DNA from: Nelumbo lutea
Lineage: Eukaryota; Streptophyta; Magnoliopsida; Proteales; Nelumbonaceae
Assembly (NCBI GenBank): GCA_022828595.1
Contig: JAKGHH010000002.1
Location: 69,102,383-69,166,382, forward strand
Reading direction: 5' to 3'
Length of the DNA stretch: 64,000 nt
The notes under the pieces are model-generated. The model did no database searches. It had not been told where the DNA came from and saw nothing but the letters and a program-made list of their open reading frames with translations. Within the stretch, counting starts at the first letter, position 1. Each line of letters starts with the position of its first letter. The position numbers were made by a program, and so were the translations under genes. Shown in pieces: positions 1 to 13,500 of this stretch.

Positions 1-856
1 CAGGTGGACTCCGTCACCTATTGTGCAAAGCCTGTTTGCCTCTACCTTCTTCAGTACACCAAAAAAGAGGGGCAAAATAATGTGGAGATGTGCAAGGGCT
101 GCCATCAGCTGGACTATATTGGAAGAAAGGAATTCAAGATTTTTTTCAAACAATGAGGGAAGTAAAGAAGCTATATTGAAGTTGACCTTTACCAGAGTAG
201 TACACTGGCTAAAATCATTGGAACTTTTCCAAGATTACACAATGGATAACTTGCTAAGAAGTTGGAGAACAGTTGCCAGTTCTGCCCCAGTAAGGGAGAC
301 ATTAACTCTGTCTTGGACCTCTCTTCCCAATGGTTTTTATGAGCTGAATGTTGATGGAAGTAGTGTTGGAAATCCAGGGTCTTCAGGCATTGGGGGTTGA
401 TAACAAATGAGAAAGGGAAAGTAATTGCTCTCTTCTCAGGACCAATTGGAAGTAGGAGACTCTCTTAGGGCTGAGATTATGGCAATCTTGCAAGGTATGC
501 AAAGAGCTAAGGAGCTGAACATTAGCAAACTGATGATAGAAGGGGATTCCAAGTTGGTAGTAAGCTGGTTAAAGGAGAAGCAAAGCGGACTGTGGGCCTA
601 CAATAATGAAAAGAAAAAATTCAAATGGCTGACATAGGGCATTGAAATTAATGTGGTGTGGGTCAAATGAAGTGCCAATTCCTTTGCTGATGAGTTAGCA
701 AAACAACGAGTGAATAGGGTGGCTTTGTTTTGGGTTCAGTTGTAATTCGTATGGTTTTATTATTGTTTTCTACGCAAGAGTTAAGAGAGCTTACCTCTCC
801 CTACTGTACCTTCTTTATTATTAATGAAATCTACTTGTTAGTGATAAAAAAAAAAA
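1..856 (+). mobile_element. 5'-truncated LINE: RNase H domain and 3' tail, decayed
   Basis: Plus-strand frames give plant-LINE RNase H motifs: ELNVDGSSVGNPG near 340-385 (first catalytic Asp), then RAEIMAILQGM and IEGDSKLVVSWL in the 425-637 frame (Glu and Asp), then ANSFADELAKQ and a terminal FWVQL before a stop near 744. A stop and a frame change break the domain. An A run at 846-856 after a T-rich 3' UTR fits a LINE poly(A) tail. The piece lies in intron 5 of the EXO70A gene, antisense to it, and starts before the window edge. Confidence 0.75.
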
Positions 857-1545
857 TAAACCATTTCTGGAAAATCATCTGGAACCCTTGGGTGCTCTCT
901 AAGATTGCCTTCATGGTCTGGGCTTCTGCAATAAATGCATGTCTTATAAAGAAAAGTTTATCAATAGGGGGATAGAAACTTCTACTCTTAGCTGCATGTT
1001 CTAGCAAACTTGAATCATGTTTGGGAGTCGGAGGACCATCTATTTATTTGCTGCTTCCTCAGTATGAAGATTTGGTCTTTCTTTCTCAACACCCTTAACT
1101 TTGGGAGTTCCTAGGACTATTATGTAAATTTTGGGAGGCTTGTTTGTTGATGGCCTGAACAGGAGTGGGAAATATAGCGCCAAAAGAAGGAAAAAACAAA
1201 GAGCAGGAAAATTGCTTGGAAGTCCACTGTCGCAAAAATTTTATGGACTGCTTGGATGGAGAGAAATTTGAGGATACATCACCACAAGGGGATGAATTGT
1301 AAAGAAAAGTCGTTTTATGGTATAATTGTCTCTCTGCCGCTACTGTGTTCAGAGATATTCCTTCCATAAGTGCTATATGATAGAAACTTTAATGGGCCAA
1401 CAGGTGGTTCTTGTTGTATGTATCGTGGAAAAGTTTCTCATTTGGTGGTACAGCCTATCAGAGTATTATATTCCTGAGGTTCTGTACTCAGTTGCCACTT
1501 TCTGCTCTATAAAATATGCTTTACTTTTTCTCAAAAAATAAAACA
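857..1545 (+). mobile_element. LINE fragment with zinc-binding RT-associated (zf-RVT-like) region, decayed
   Basis: The frame at about 850-975 reads HFWKIIWNPWVLSKIAFMVW, the pattern of the zf-RVT region downstream of the LINE reverse transcriptase. After frame changes it continues with ESEDHLF-type residues, as in SxDHLFLxC. Several stops show it is dead. The end at 1530-1545 is A-rich (ctcaaaaaataaaac) and looks like a retroposon 3' end. It abuts the splice donor side of EXO70A exon 5 (1557) and so begins intron 5. The boundary with the preceding LINE is inferred from the A run at 846-856. Confidence 0.55.
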
Positions 1546-1556
1546 AAAAGACTTAC

Positions 1557-4500
1557 AGCTATCCGCATGTAATGAATCCAATTCCCAATTTTAGCCTCCA
1601 AAACCTCCCACTGCATCTTCTGCACATCATCTTTACTGAGTTTTTCTACACCAAGTTTCCGAAGGCTTTGTTCCAGGACAGAAGCACGGGCATCTCTGAA
1701 TACCAATGAAATTGATTACTATTCTAACATTTCTTCGAATATATATATAAGATAGATGAAAGATATGAGTCACTTCGATATTCTTAATAAATACTTGTAT
1801 CGGTCTCATAAAATATACGTAAACAGAGATGGCTCACCACCTAGCAACATAGAAAGAAGCCCAGGTAGTCCAAAAATATCATACAATAGTACCCAAATCT
1901 CATGCATCTATAGGCACACAATTCGGGAAATTGAAAGTATAGCAAGGGAGTTGAATGTTACTTCTAAATGGGTGAGAAAAACAGCAAAAGAGATGGTCGA
2001 TACTTCAGATAAACAAGGGGCTGTTGGGCATCAAATGTTTTGGGCAAAGCTATGAAGTAGTTGCTTTGGGGTGGGGGACTTTCCCACCTTGATGTAATAT
2101 TCAAGTTTGACTTGAATAAAATCTTCTTTTATTGATCAAAAAAATATACAAGAGGAGAGCATAAAAGAGGTGAACAGAATTTCTTTTATCAATAACTAGT
2201 TAATGACCATCCCGTAATGAGTACAAGGCAACTAATCCTACATACTCTCTTTGGGACTCACTATCCATGTGGTAAATTTAGCTTAGTTTTTTTATTTGAT
2301 TTAGGAGATTAAATTAGATTATGTTTGTAAATATAAACCCAATTTATCTAAAAGAATGGGACCCACACCAATGTAAACATATGGGAAGCTTTTGTGTTAG
2401 ATTTTTTGTTTAAGTTAGGAAGCTAAATCATATTTTAGTTTTTGCGAATGGATATGAGGTAATTTTTTTAAACTCAGTTAAAATCTATTTACATTTTTTT
2501 TCTGAATAAGAGAAATACTTACAGAAAGAAAATGATTAAAATAATAATAATAACAACAACAACAACAACAATAATAGAAGGGATACAGGAAAAGCAAACA
2601 CTACAGGCCTACACAGGAATAGATAGACTATAATATGTTACCAACCTTTCTAACAGGTCAACTTCAGCCATTGGAACAAGATGCTCAAATTGGATTACTG
2701 GGGTCAAGTCTCCCTAATGAAATGGTAGAATCTCCAAATACCTCTATCTCCCACGCTGATCTAAACAATGGCAATATTATTCACCATCCAAATCAAATTT
2801 CCACATCACAAGAAGTGAACTAGACAAATATCCTGAATGAAAAAGGAGATCCCATATCTACAGAAGCTATCCAATAAGACCAGAGTAAATAAAACAAATG
2901 AACCCTTGAGCTCTCTACAAGGGCCCTTACTCCAGAAGACTTGAAGATTCTCGGCTACCTCGGAAATAAACATCAAAGTTCAATTTAATGGAGTTCACAT
3001 TAAGACATCATCTTTGACAAGGCTAGGTCATATGACAACAGGCCAACTCTTCATATACCTGTCAATCCTCACTCTTAAAGGGTGACAATGAAACACCAAA
3101 GTTCAATTAGATGGAGTTAACATCAGGATGGCATCTGGACAGGGATATGGATCAGATGATAAGGGTGTCAATCTTTCACATTATCGTCACCCCTAAAGGG
3201 TCCATAGTAGTCAACTAATAGTAATGGATAATTTTCTTCCAGACATGTACTCCTCAAGATCTCAGTCCAATAAAGGTCTCTAAAAGTAGGATACAAAGCA
3301 CCTGATTACCTCTTAATTAGTTAATTCAAAACATTGACCAATGCTACTTTCTTTAGAACTATGCCTACATAATCTTGGACAAAGTTCACAAACTTCCACC
3401 CTACTCCAATCATCTTCACAAAATCACACACTTTATCCCTCTCCCACTTTAAATTTAGTAACCTTAGAAAAGACTGCTGGAAATGCATAATTTTCTTCTA
3501 GACACACACACCATATAACATTCCTAACTGTTAGAGTCAGCTGTACAAGGGTAGTACAGTCCTTTTATGTTTAGTTATATATGTATTGCTCTGCTGATGT
3601 GGCCCTCACTTAAGTGAGGGCACAATGGTAATCCTTGTATATCTTAGAAGAGTATAAATAAAAGAAGGGCCGACTAGAGGTTTTGAGATTTTTCTCTCTA
3701 GTTCAGCTGTGACTTTTCTCCTTCTTTTTCTTCTCTTTCTCCTTCTCCTTCTCTCTCTCTTTTCCTTCTCTTTCTTCTGATCTAAACATATACGAACATC
3801 TAATCTGAGTTTTACCATGGTATCAGAGACACGATAATCAGTTCAGATCACTTGTCTCCTTTTCTCTCTGTTCTGCGCACTCCTCTCTAGGGTTTTGCAG
3901 AATTCTCGTTGATATTTAGAGAGTTTTCCAGTAAGGAAGAAAAGGACTGGTCGTTTTCTCCTTTTGGGGGTTTCCATGCCTCCAATGAGTGCAGTCGTTG
4001 TGGTTTTGTGTGGTTGGTAGAAAACCCTCTACTCGCAATTCGAAGAGGGCTGGTTTTGTGATGGTGACAGTGCAGACTTGGTACCCTCTACTCGACAGGT
4101 ACATGATCTTCGAACTAAGTTGTGGTATGTAGCAAGTTTCTTTTATATGTTGCAGAACTGAAAATATTATTCGTGAGGTGTGTTGTGAGGGTTTCTAGTG
4201 CTGACAGTAAACGGCAACAGTAGTGTTGTTGCTAAAAGTGGTGAACAGTTGTGAATATTATTGCTGAAACAGTGGTGAATAGTTGTGTGTTGCCGCTGAA
4301 ACCTGGTACTAGGAACCCTAGTAGTGTTCAGTCATTTGTGTGGAGTGTGGTGATTTATTAGGGCAATAGAGTAACAATTTAGTGGTATAACCTCCCACTG
4401 TTTTTTTGTGCAGTCATGGGAGACAGCAGTGAATACAAATCAAGTGTGATGGTGCCTTCTGATTATCTGAATGTGCAGATGACCTCTATAAAACTGAATG

Positions 4501-7500
4501 GTGAGAATTATGTCCCTTGGGCCAAGTCTGTTGAAGTTTTCTTGAAAGCCAAAAAGAAAGTGAAACATGTGAGGGAAAATAAACCCTCAATTGATTCTCC
4601 GGGATATGATGAATGGGAGTAGGAGGATGCTCAAATTATGACTTGGCTATGAAACAGCATGGAGTCCAAAATTAATGTGAACTTCATGTTTTTAGATACA
4701 ACCAAGGAAGTCTGGGATCATGCAAGGAAACTATATTCTGGACAAGATAACACTACTAGGGTTTACCAACTGTACCAAGAGTACCTCAATCTGCAACAAG
4801 GGAATCAGAGTCTTGAGGACTATTATGCCAGTATGAGAAATTTACGAAATGAGTTGAATGTTTATCATCCTCTTACACCTGATGTCAAAATTCAGCAACA
4901 AAGAGAGCGGTTGGATGTGATCAGATTTTTAGTAGGGCTGAAATTTGAGTATGAACCCATAAGGGCACAAATATTAGGTGGATCTACTCTTCCCTCTCTT
5001 GAGGAAGTGTTTGCTCGTCTTCGGAGGATTTCAATTGGACCCATAGAGACTTCCACTATGTCAGATAGGTCTGCATTTGTAGTTACGAGAGGGGGAGGTC
5101 GTGGTGGTAGAGGAGATCAGCATGGTCGTGGTAGTGGTGGTGGACCCATGTATGGTCGTGGTGGTGGTGGAATGTATAATCGTTGTGGTGTTTGTGTTGG
5201 AGGACGAGATCCAAGGGGATCCCGTGGTAGGGGATGTGGTAATACTTAGAGAAGGTGTACTCATTGTGGTATGGAGGGACATATTATCAACTTTTGCTAC
5301 AATCTCCATGGCCCACCTTCAACCTGGGTGAATCATGCAGCTGTAAATGGTGGTAGCTCAAGGCAAGAATCTCAAGTCACTGATCAGATCCCCACTACAT
5401 CAACAAATACTTCCAAAAAGGAGATGATGAGTGTTTCACGGGATGAGTATGAGCGGTTCATTCAGGGTACATCTCAACAGAACACAGCTACCCTTGCACA
5501 CACAGGTAAGGCTTGTCTGGTATCCACATCTTCCCGTTGGATTATAAATTCTGGAGCTTCCGATCATATGACTGGAATTCCAGGTGTGTTTTCATCCATT
5601 TCTCCGTCCTCTACTTCCCAATCTATTACTCTTGTCAATGACTCTACATCAGCCATATGTGGTGTTGGTAATGTTGACACTGACCCATTATCTCTCTCCT
5701 CAGTTTTATATGTTCCCAAGTCCCTTTAACCTGATGTCTATTAGTAAATTGACTCAGTCTCTTAATTGCTCAATAACTTTTTACCCTTCTTCTTGTGTGT
5801 TTCAAGATCTCAAGATGGGGATGAAGATTGGTGGAGGCATGAAGCTGGTGGATTGTATTATCTTGATGGAGGTGGTTCGGCAACAGCTCTTCAGTCATCT
5901 CTCTCCCCTCATCAGTGGCACTGCAGACTTGGTCATCTGTCTCTTAGAGCTCTTCAGTTACTTGTTCCGTCGTTGCGTCGTCTTTCTAATTTAAATTGTG
6001 AGTCGTGTCAGTTTGGGAAATATTATCGTGTCTCCTTTAGTCCTAGAGTTGATAGTCGTACATCGAGTCATTTTTCTTTAGTCCATTCAGACATCTGGGT
6101 TCCAAACATAGTAGTGTCTTATAATGGTTATAAGTACTTCGTAATTTTTGATGATGATTATTCAAGGATGACATGACTTTACCTTATGAAAGAAAAAGAG
6201 CGAATTGTTTTCTATCTTCTAGAAATTTTATGCTGAAATTCGCAATCAATTTGGTGTAAATATTAAAATTCTTCGTTCTAATAATGGCCGCAAGTATTTT
6301 TCCACACACTTTCAAGAATATTTGGAACAACATGGCGTTATCCATCAAACCTCATGTACCTACACCCCTCAACAAAATGGGGTGGCTGAAAGAAAAAACC
6401 GTCACCTTTTGGAAGTGTTGAACGGTTAAAAGCTCGGTTAGTTGCCAAAGGTTATTCACAGCAGTATGGTGTTGATTACACAGACACCTTCTCTCCGGTT
6501 GCCAAAATTGGGTCAGTTTGTGTTCTAATTTTTCTTGCTGCTATGTTTGATTGGCCCTTGTTTCAACTTGACATCAAGAATGCCTTTTTACATGGTGATC
6601 TTATTGAGGAGGTGTACATGGAGCAACCACCAGGGTTTGTTGCTCAGGGGGAGGGTGAGAAGGTCTGTAGACTTAAGAAGGCTATTTATGGACTTAAACA
6701 ATCTCCCCGTGCATGGTTTGGGAGATTTAGTGAAGTGGTGAAGAAATTTGGAAAAAAACTGTGTCAGGTTGATCATTCCATATTCAGCTATGAATCAAAT
6801 GCTGGGAAGATTCTCTTGGTGGTATATGTAGATGACATTGTTATCATAGGCAGTGACAGACCAGGAATTGACAGGTTGAAGACTTACTTGCATGATCACT
6901 TCCAGACAAAGGATCTTGGCAAATTAAGATACTTCCTAGGGATAGAGGTTGCAAGGTCCAAGAATGGTATTAATCAGTGCCAGAGGAAATATGTTCTTGA
7001 TTTGCTAGAGGAAACAGGGTTGTTGGGTGTCAGACCAACTGAAACACCTATGGAACTGAATGCTAGATTGGGTAGTGATACAGGTGAGGAGTTTGAGGAT
7101 CCAGGAAGGTACAGAAGGCTGGTGGGTAAGCTTAATTACCTAACCATCACTCGACCTGATATCTCATTTGCGGTCAGTGTAGTGAGTCAATTTATGTAGA
7201 ATCCGAGAATCCCACACTGGGAGGCAGTCCTAAGGATTGTGAGGTATTTGAAGGGTGCTCCAGGTCGTGGTTTGTTGTATAAGAGTGGAGGAAATCTTGA
7301 GATAGAGGGATACACGGATCCTGATTGGGTCGGGTCCATATCTGACAGAAGGTCCACTACAGGGTATTGCACTTTTCTTGGTGGGAACTCAGTGACATGG
7401 AAGAGTAAGAAGCAGACAGTGGTAGCAAGAAGCAGTGCAGAGGCTGAATATAGGGCTATGGCTCACACAACATGCAAACTGGTGTGGTTGAAGCGTCTAC

Positions 7501-10500
7501 TAGAGGAGATGGGATACTCGATTGACACTCCTATGAAGCTATACTGTGATAACCAAGCTGCAGTTCATATCTCCTCTAATCCAGTGTGTCACGAAAGAAC
7601 GAAGCACATAGAAGTGGATTGCCACTTTTTACGTGAGAAGGTGCTTAGTGGAGTGATAAGTACAGCATATGTGAACATAGGAAATCAATGGGCAGTTATG
7701 TTTACCAAAGGGTTGAATAGGGGAAGAGTGGACTACATATGTAACAAGCTAGGACTATATGACATATACTCACTAGCTTGAGGGGGAGTGTTAGAGTCGG
7801 CTATACAAGGGTAGTACAGTCCCTTTATGTTTAGTTATATATGAATTGCTCTGCTAATGTAGCCCTCACTTAAGTAAGGGCACAATGGTAATACTTGTAT
7901 GTCTTAGAAGAGTATAAATAAAAGAAGGGCCGACTAGAGGTTTTGAGATTTTTCTCTCTAGTTCGGCTGTGACTTTTCTCCTTTTTCTTCTCTTTCTCCT
8001 TCTCCTTCTCTCTCTCTTTTCCTTCTCTTTCTTCTGATCTGAACATATACGAACATCTAATCTGAGTTTTATCACTAACCTCCCTCAAGTTCCACCTAAA
8101 TCTTACCAGCTGCCACCATATTTTTTTTAATCAATAACAGAACCAATTTCATTAAAAGAAGAAAATTAGTACCAGTGTTTAGAAAACCAGACCAGTTCAA
8201 CCGATCAAACCAGTTGAACCATGACCGGGGACCTGGCCGGTTCGGTCACACCCCAAGAACCGTAGTGTCTAAAAATCCAGTGAAAACCGACTAACCATCC
8301 AATTTAACCAGAAAACCAGTGAACCGGCCCCAATTTCATGAAACCGCCTAGGCCACTAAGTAATTTAAATTCTAAAAAATGAGTGTGACAAGACTTGAAT
8401 CCATGACCTCTTATTTCCATATATTACTTACCACTGATCTGACAACTGGCGACCATGCAACTGACGACTAGCGACCATGCGACTGACGACTAGCAACCAA
8501 CAGACGATGGCACTATGGCCAACGCCTGACGACAGGCAATAAGAAGGAGAGAAGGAGACTGGCATCATCAATAGTCCAACCCCTAGAGATGGTGAGGTTT
8601 CCAGAAGAAAGAGGAGAAACAGAAGGGAGGAGGAAACTCGACTCTACAAAGATGGCCAGGGGGTGGGGAAGTAATAACAAAGGCCAACAACAAATCCTTT
8701 TTTCTAGAAATGGAAGGGGTAATGTGAAGGAGAAATTGTCCTGCATGCTTGTCTGATGGGCATGTTCAACTAGAAGGGTTTGGAGGTAGAGGAAGTTTAG
8801 GCGTGGGCTTCTAAAGTGTGGTGATGCTCCTAAGGAGTCGATGTGAGAAGGCTGGATGGGGATCGATGGTTGTTCTTCCTATCCTCCAAGGAAGAAACCA
8901 AAAGAATCCTAAATACTAGCTTGGGGTGGAACATCTCCTAGTTGAAGGGGACTCTCAGGTGGTAACAAGGTGGCGTCTAAACCCAAATGCTACCATTTGG
9001 GGCTACAAAGACCTCATCAAAAAAGTTAAGTGGTTAACCAGTAATATGAGAGTTGAGGAAAAATGGGTAAGCAGGTCAGTTAATGCTATGGCTGATTCTT
9101 TGGCCAAACAGGGGGTTTCCAAGGAGGGTTGTTTTTGTGCTACAATGTAACTTGTTCTAGTATATTGGAAAATTGTACTTAACTATTGGAGAAGTTGCAC
9201 ATCTCATGCCTCTCCTTGGGGACATTGTACTATTTATCATTGCTGATTAATAAATTTCTTTCAAGTATCAAAAAAATTATCTTAAACTGCCCACATAGTT
9301 GACCCCATATGAATGGTCCAAAAAGAAGATTTTTATAAGCTATGATTGGGAATAGCTTAATAGCCTGCTCCTGATCCAGCATAAACCAAATTCATGGTTT
9401 TGAAACTTCAACATGAAGAAAGTAGACTCTAGAGCATGGTAGGAAGAAAATGAGTTACACATACATAAATAACATTATGATTACAGGGTTGCTGTTACAG
9501 AGCAGAATAGTTAAGAGAAACACTAGGGTCACACCCCTATTACTACTGAGAAAGAAAAAGAAAAGTACTAATGTTAACCTTACTTAAAGTAGAAGTCAAC
9601 ACATATACTAACGACACATACAAGTGGGTGAGAAGAAAAGGCACGCTCTATATATTATATACAACAATGGTGCAAACCAAACACATTGATGATGACTTCA
9701 GTCTGAAGTCTGAACCCTACAAACAAAATATCAAACAAGGTTACATCAAACCACATGCATAATTGGTTTGCATTATGGCTTGGTTTTAAGGGAAAAAAAG
9801 ATTTGCAGCAAAACAGATTTCTTCATCCTCTACAACCAATATCAGAAATGCTACGATCCTCAGAGGATCTAATGTAAGAATTCCAGCTCATGGCTCCAAA
9901 AGTGAACTACACTACCAAGGAAAGCTTCCTCTTTCCACAGAATACGAGTGTTTACCCCTACCAAAATAAGCACAAAGAGAGAAGAAGGGACTGAGTAGCA
10001 GCAACGAGAGACTATATGTTAAACTGAAAAGAACTTGAATAAAAAGGATAAAATATTTTTATAAATACCAAGCAAAGAGGATGACAAAAATATTATAGGA
10101 GAGAGAAGAAAATGGAAGGTTCAAAAGTACAAAAGGAAACAGCTCACCAACAATAGATGTTCAGCCATTAAAAGGGGAGAAACTTAGCACACTGTCAAAT
10201 TATACATTTGAAAGTTCATCTGCCCATGGAACCAGCAAAATCCCTACATGCATCATATTACCCATCTCTAACAATTTTCTAATTAATCTTGAAAAAAAAA
10301 AAAGCTTTTTTAATAACAAAGTTTATATCAACAGTGAAAGCTAGATTTGTTCTCTTTGAATTTAAACAAATACTAGTCAGGAAATTGAGGAGCTCTATGA
10401 CATTTCCAATTAAGCAGTAGCCATCTAAGTCCAATTCAAGCATTATTCTTTAGGTTATGTCTAATTTATCCAATCACAATCCAAGCTGCGCTTTAGTGAG

Positions 10501-13500
10501 AGTGGCTAATTTCCTATGCTCTACAAACATTTGTATTATTTTTTGTATCTTAATGCTATTTTTTTTATTTTTAAATTTTATTGGTTTGTTATTATTTTTG
10601 TATTCTCCTCTTATAACAATTCTATAAACCACCCTTGTGTTTTGATCCTAATAAAAACCTCCCCTATAGTTTTGAAAAGAGTGCAAATATCTCCTTTCCA
10701 TTAGCTTTTCAATAAAAAAAAAAGACATTGAAGTTACCAAAATACCCTTATCGTTGTTAAGGCATTGACGTCAAGGTATTTTGGTAAATTTACATCTGAA
10801 TAAAGTTGGTTAAGGGTAAAGGTTAACACATTAGTGCATTACATCAGCAATTTCCGTTTGGAATGTTGGCGGAAGGTATTTGTACCTTCTCTCAAATCAT
10901 AGGATTGTTAGAAAACCCAAGGAAGTTTCTATAATTTTCCCTATTTTAAATGGAATTTAAATTAATTAAACTATGTCTGTTTTTATTAATCATTACTAAC
11001 TTTAATTAATTACAGTAAGATTTTATTTTATAATGGAATTTTAAGTTGGTTTTAAATTACTAGAAATTAGTTATAAACTAAAAATTGTTAGATAATTTTG
11101 TATTAGTTTTATATTAATTTTAAATGGATATTATTTTTTTAGTTATCTTATTACTTTTTATTAATTAATTTACTTTAGTATATTATAAAAATAATTTTAT
11201 CAATAATAACATTTAATATGGTTAATTATTTTTATTTTATTTAAGTAAGCTACTAAATTATTTTTACTATGGTTAATTAATATTTATTATTTTCAAATGA
11301 AATATTTATTATTTTTACGATGTTTTATTCAATGTTTTCAACCCGTCATTGACTTGGATAATTGAACCATTCAAATCATAACTCGACCCTATTTATAATT
11401 CCAGGTTTCCTAAAACCCACTATTTTGTCAAAAACCATTGATTTGATTAAAACCTGTTCAACCTAGGCAGTTGAACCATTGACCTTTTTGACTCAATCAT
11501 TGGGTCACGAGTTACAATATACAATGTATTGAAAACTTCTGGACGACTTAACTTTGTGTCAGTTGTCTAATGGGTTGATCTTTTTTTTATTTTGGATAAC
11601 TTTTCGCAATCTTTGCAACCCCACTATACAAAAGAAAAACTCAATTTTTGGCCTCAAATTTCACTTTTTGGTCTTTTATTTATAAAAAATTAAAAACAAA
11701 AATAAAAAGTACAAATTAAAATTATTATATCACACATAAAATGTAATTATATATATATATATAGATGGATAACATACGAATCATGATTTGACTCATCCAA
11801 TTCGCACAATTGAACCATTGACCTATTACCTAAAGGCAAAAACTATTCAGCCTCCAAGTCAATTTTTAAAGCACTGGTTTTATTTGTTGAGTGAAGTAAA
11901 TAATTTTTATTCTAAAAGGCAAATTACTTGATTAAATAATTTAAAAATTAACTATCTTTTCAATAGATGTAGATTATTTAACCTAATAATATAATTAATC
12001 ATTGAATATCTCCATTTCAAGATAATTATTTTTTTATTAATAATTATAATTTAATGTAAATATTATCTAATGTATCTAAAATTATAGCTAAATTGAAATG
12101 GATATAGATATAGATAAATTTAATGAATTTAATGAAGTAATGGAGAGGAAAGAGAATTAGTGGCATAAGTTATTAAAGGAGAATTAATGGCATAATTAAT
12201 ATTGACAGATAATTAAAGGAGCTATTTAGCTAATGAGAAAGAGGGGAGAGAGTTCATGAGGAGAGATAATGGTGAGTTAAATGGTGATTGGCCACTTGAG
12301 TTATTTTGTTCAATTTTAAAATTAGAAAAATTCAAAAAAACAAAAAAAAAAAGAAAAGTGCCTTTCAAAAACAACCTGAAACCAGGAAAGTGCCAACTTG
12401 GCACATTCCATAATCCATTTTAATATATAGATATAGATCTCACTAACAGATTGAGAACATCCTAAACAATGATCTGCATCACCAAATGAAACTGTTACCT
12501 GTAAATTATAAGCAACTGCTGTTGGTGACCAGCTTGAACCATTTGTTGAGCTAAATCATGCAGCAATGGCAGAATCCTTGGTGGAATGAGAGTTGGAGGC
12601 GTGTAAGATTCCAAGCCCTTGTTTTGGTGCTCATGATGATTGTTGGAAGAAGGGTTCTTCCAAGTAGAATCAGCCTGGTGGCCAGGTGATCCTGATGCTG
12701 GTCGCAGTGAATTTGGAAGGCCTTCAAAAAGACGATCGGGTTCCACAGGTTTGCTGAAAACAGAAGTACAAACTGCTTATTTAAGGGCAACAGAAAAATG
12801 TACTCTGAAAACCTTCTTTATCAGTAAAAAAAAAAACAGAACAATATTGAAGGAGAAGAAAATAAGACAACAAACAACTACATATTGCCAAAAATTGTAT
12901 GGGAAGGGGCAAAATTTGCCTCAAAACAAAACAATAAAAAACTAAGAATAGAAATGCATTTTCACTACAGACCACCCAGGATAAGCGCTTCCCTATACAA
13001 ATCACTTCTCCTAATCCCCCCCCCATGGCACTAGACCTGTTCATGGGCCGGGCCGGGCTTTGCCTTTACATTAACAGAAAATGTTCAGGACTGAGCCCGA
13101 GCCCGGCCCGACCATTGGGCCTAGGTCTTGAGCCCAAACCCGACCAGACTATAAAGCCTGAAGCCTGGGCCCGAGCCCAAGCCCGACTAGAAATTTGGAA
13201 AAAAAAAAGATTTTTCCTTTTTAATTTGATTAAAAGTTGTTTTATTTATACTAAAAGACCTCAAAACCTAAAAAAATAATGAAAAGTCTCACTATTACTT
13301 GAAAAAAGAGAAGAAAAATATATTATATATATGTTTTTTTATTATATAAAATATATTTTTATTAATATAATGCATTATCAAGTCGGGCTCAGGCCATGCT
13401 TTTTTGAGAAAGCCCAACCCGAGCCCGCAGGCCTGAAATCTTGTCCAAGCCCGACTTAGATCGGGCCGGCCTGTCAGGCTACCCAGCCCATGAACAGGTC

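Larger units (their letters stand above)
3529..8074 (+). mobile_element. Ty1-copia LTR retrotransposon, complete in outline, coding region dead
   Basis: It has two LTRs (3529-3817 and 7789-8074), both starting TG and ending CA. They are flanked by the 5-bp target duplication CTAAC at 3524-3528 and 8075-8079. A primer binding site beginning TGGTATCAGAG (3818 on) fits initiator-Met tRNA, and a purine tract (TTGAGGGGGAG) ends at 7788. Domain order is gag, zinc knuckle, protease, integrase, RT, RNase H, which is Copia order. Stops, frameshifts and a large deletion near 6420 inactivate it. By direct reading the LTRs differ at about 12 substitutions plus one 3-bp indel. It sits in intron 4 of EXO70A, antisense to the gene. 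Confidence 0.95.

Noticed and set aside
5061..5331. Long overlapping frames on both strands over the Copia gag glycine-rich region
   Set aside because: They come from GGT/ACC repeats in the Gly/Arg-rich tail; only the gag frame has domain content.
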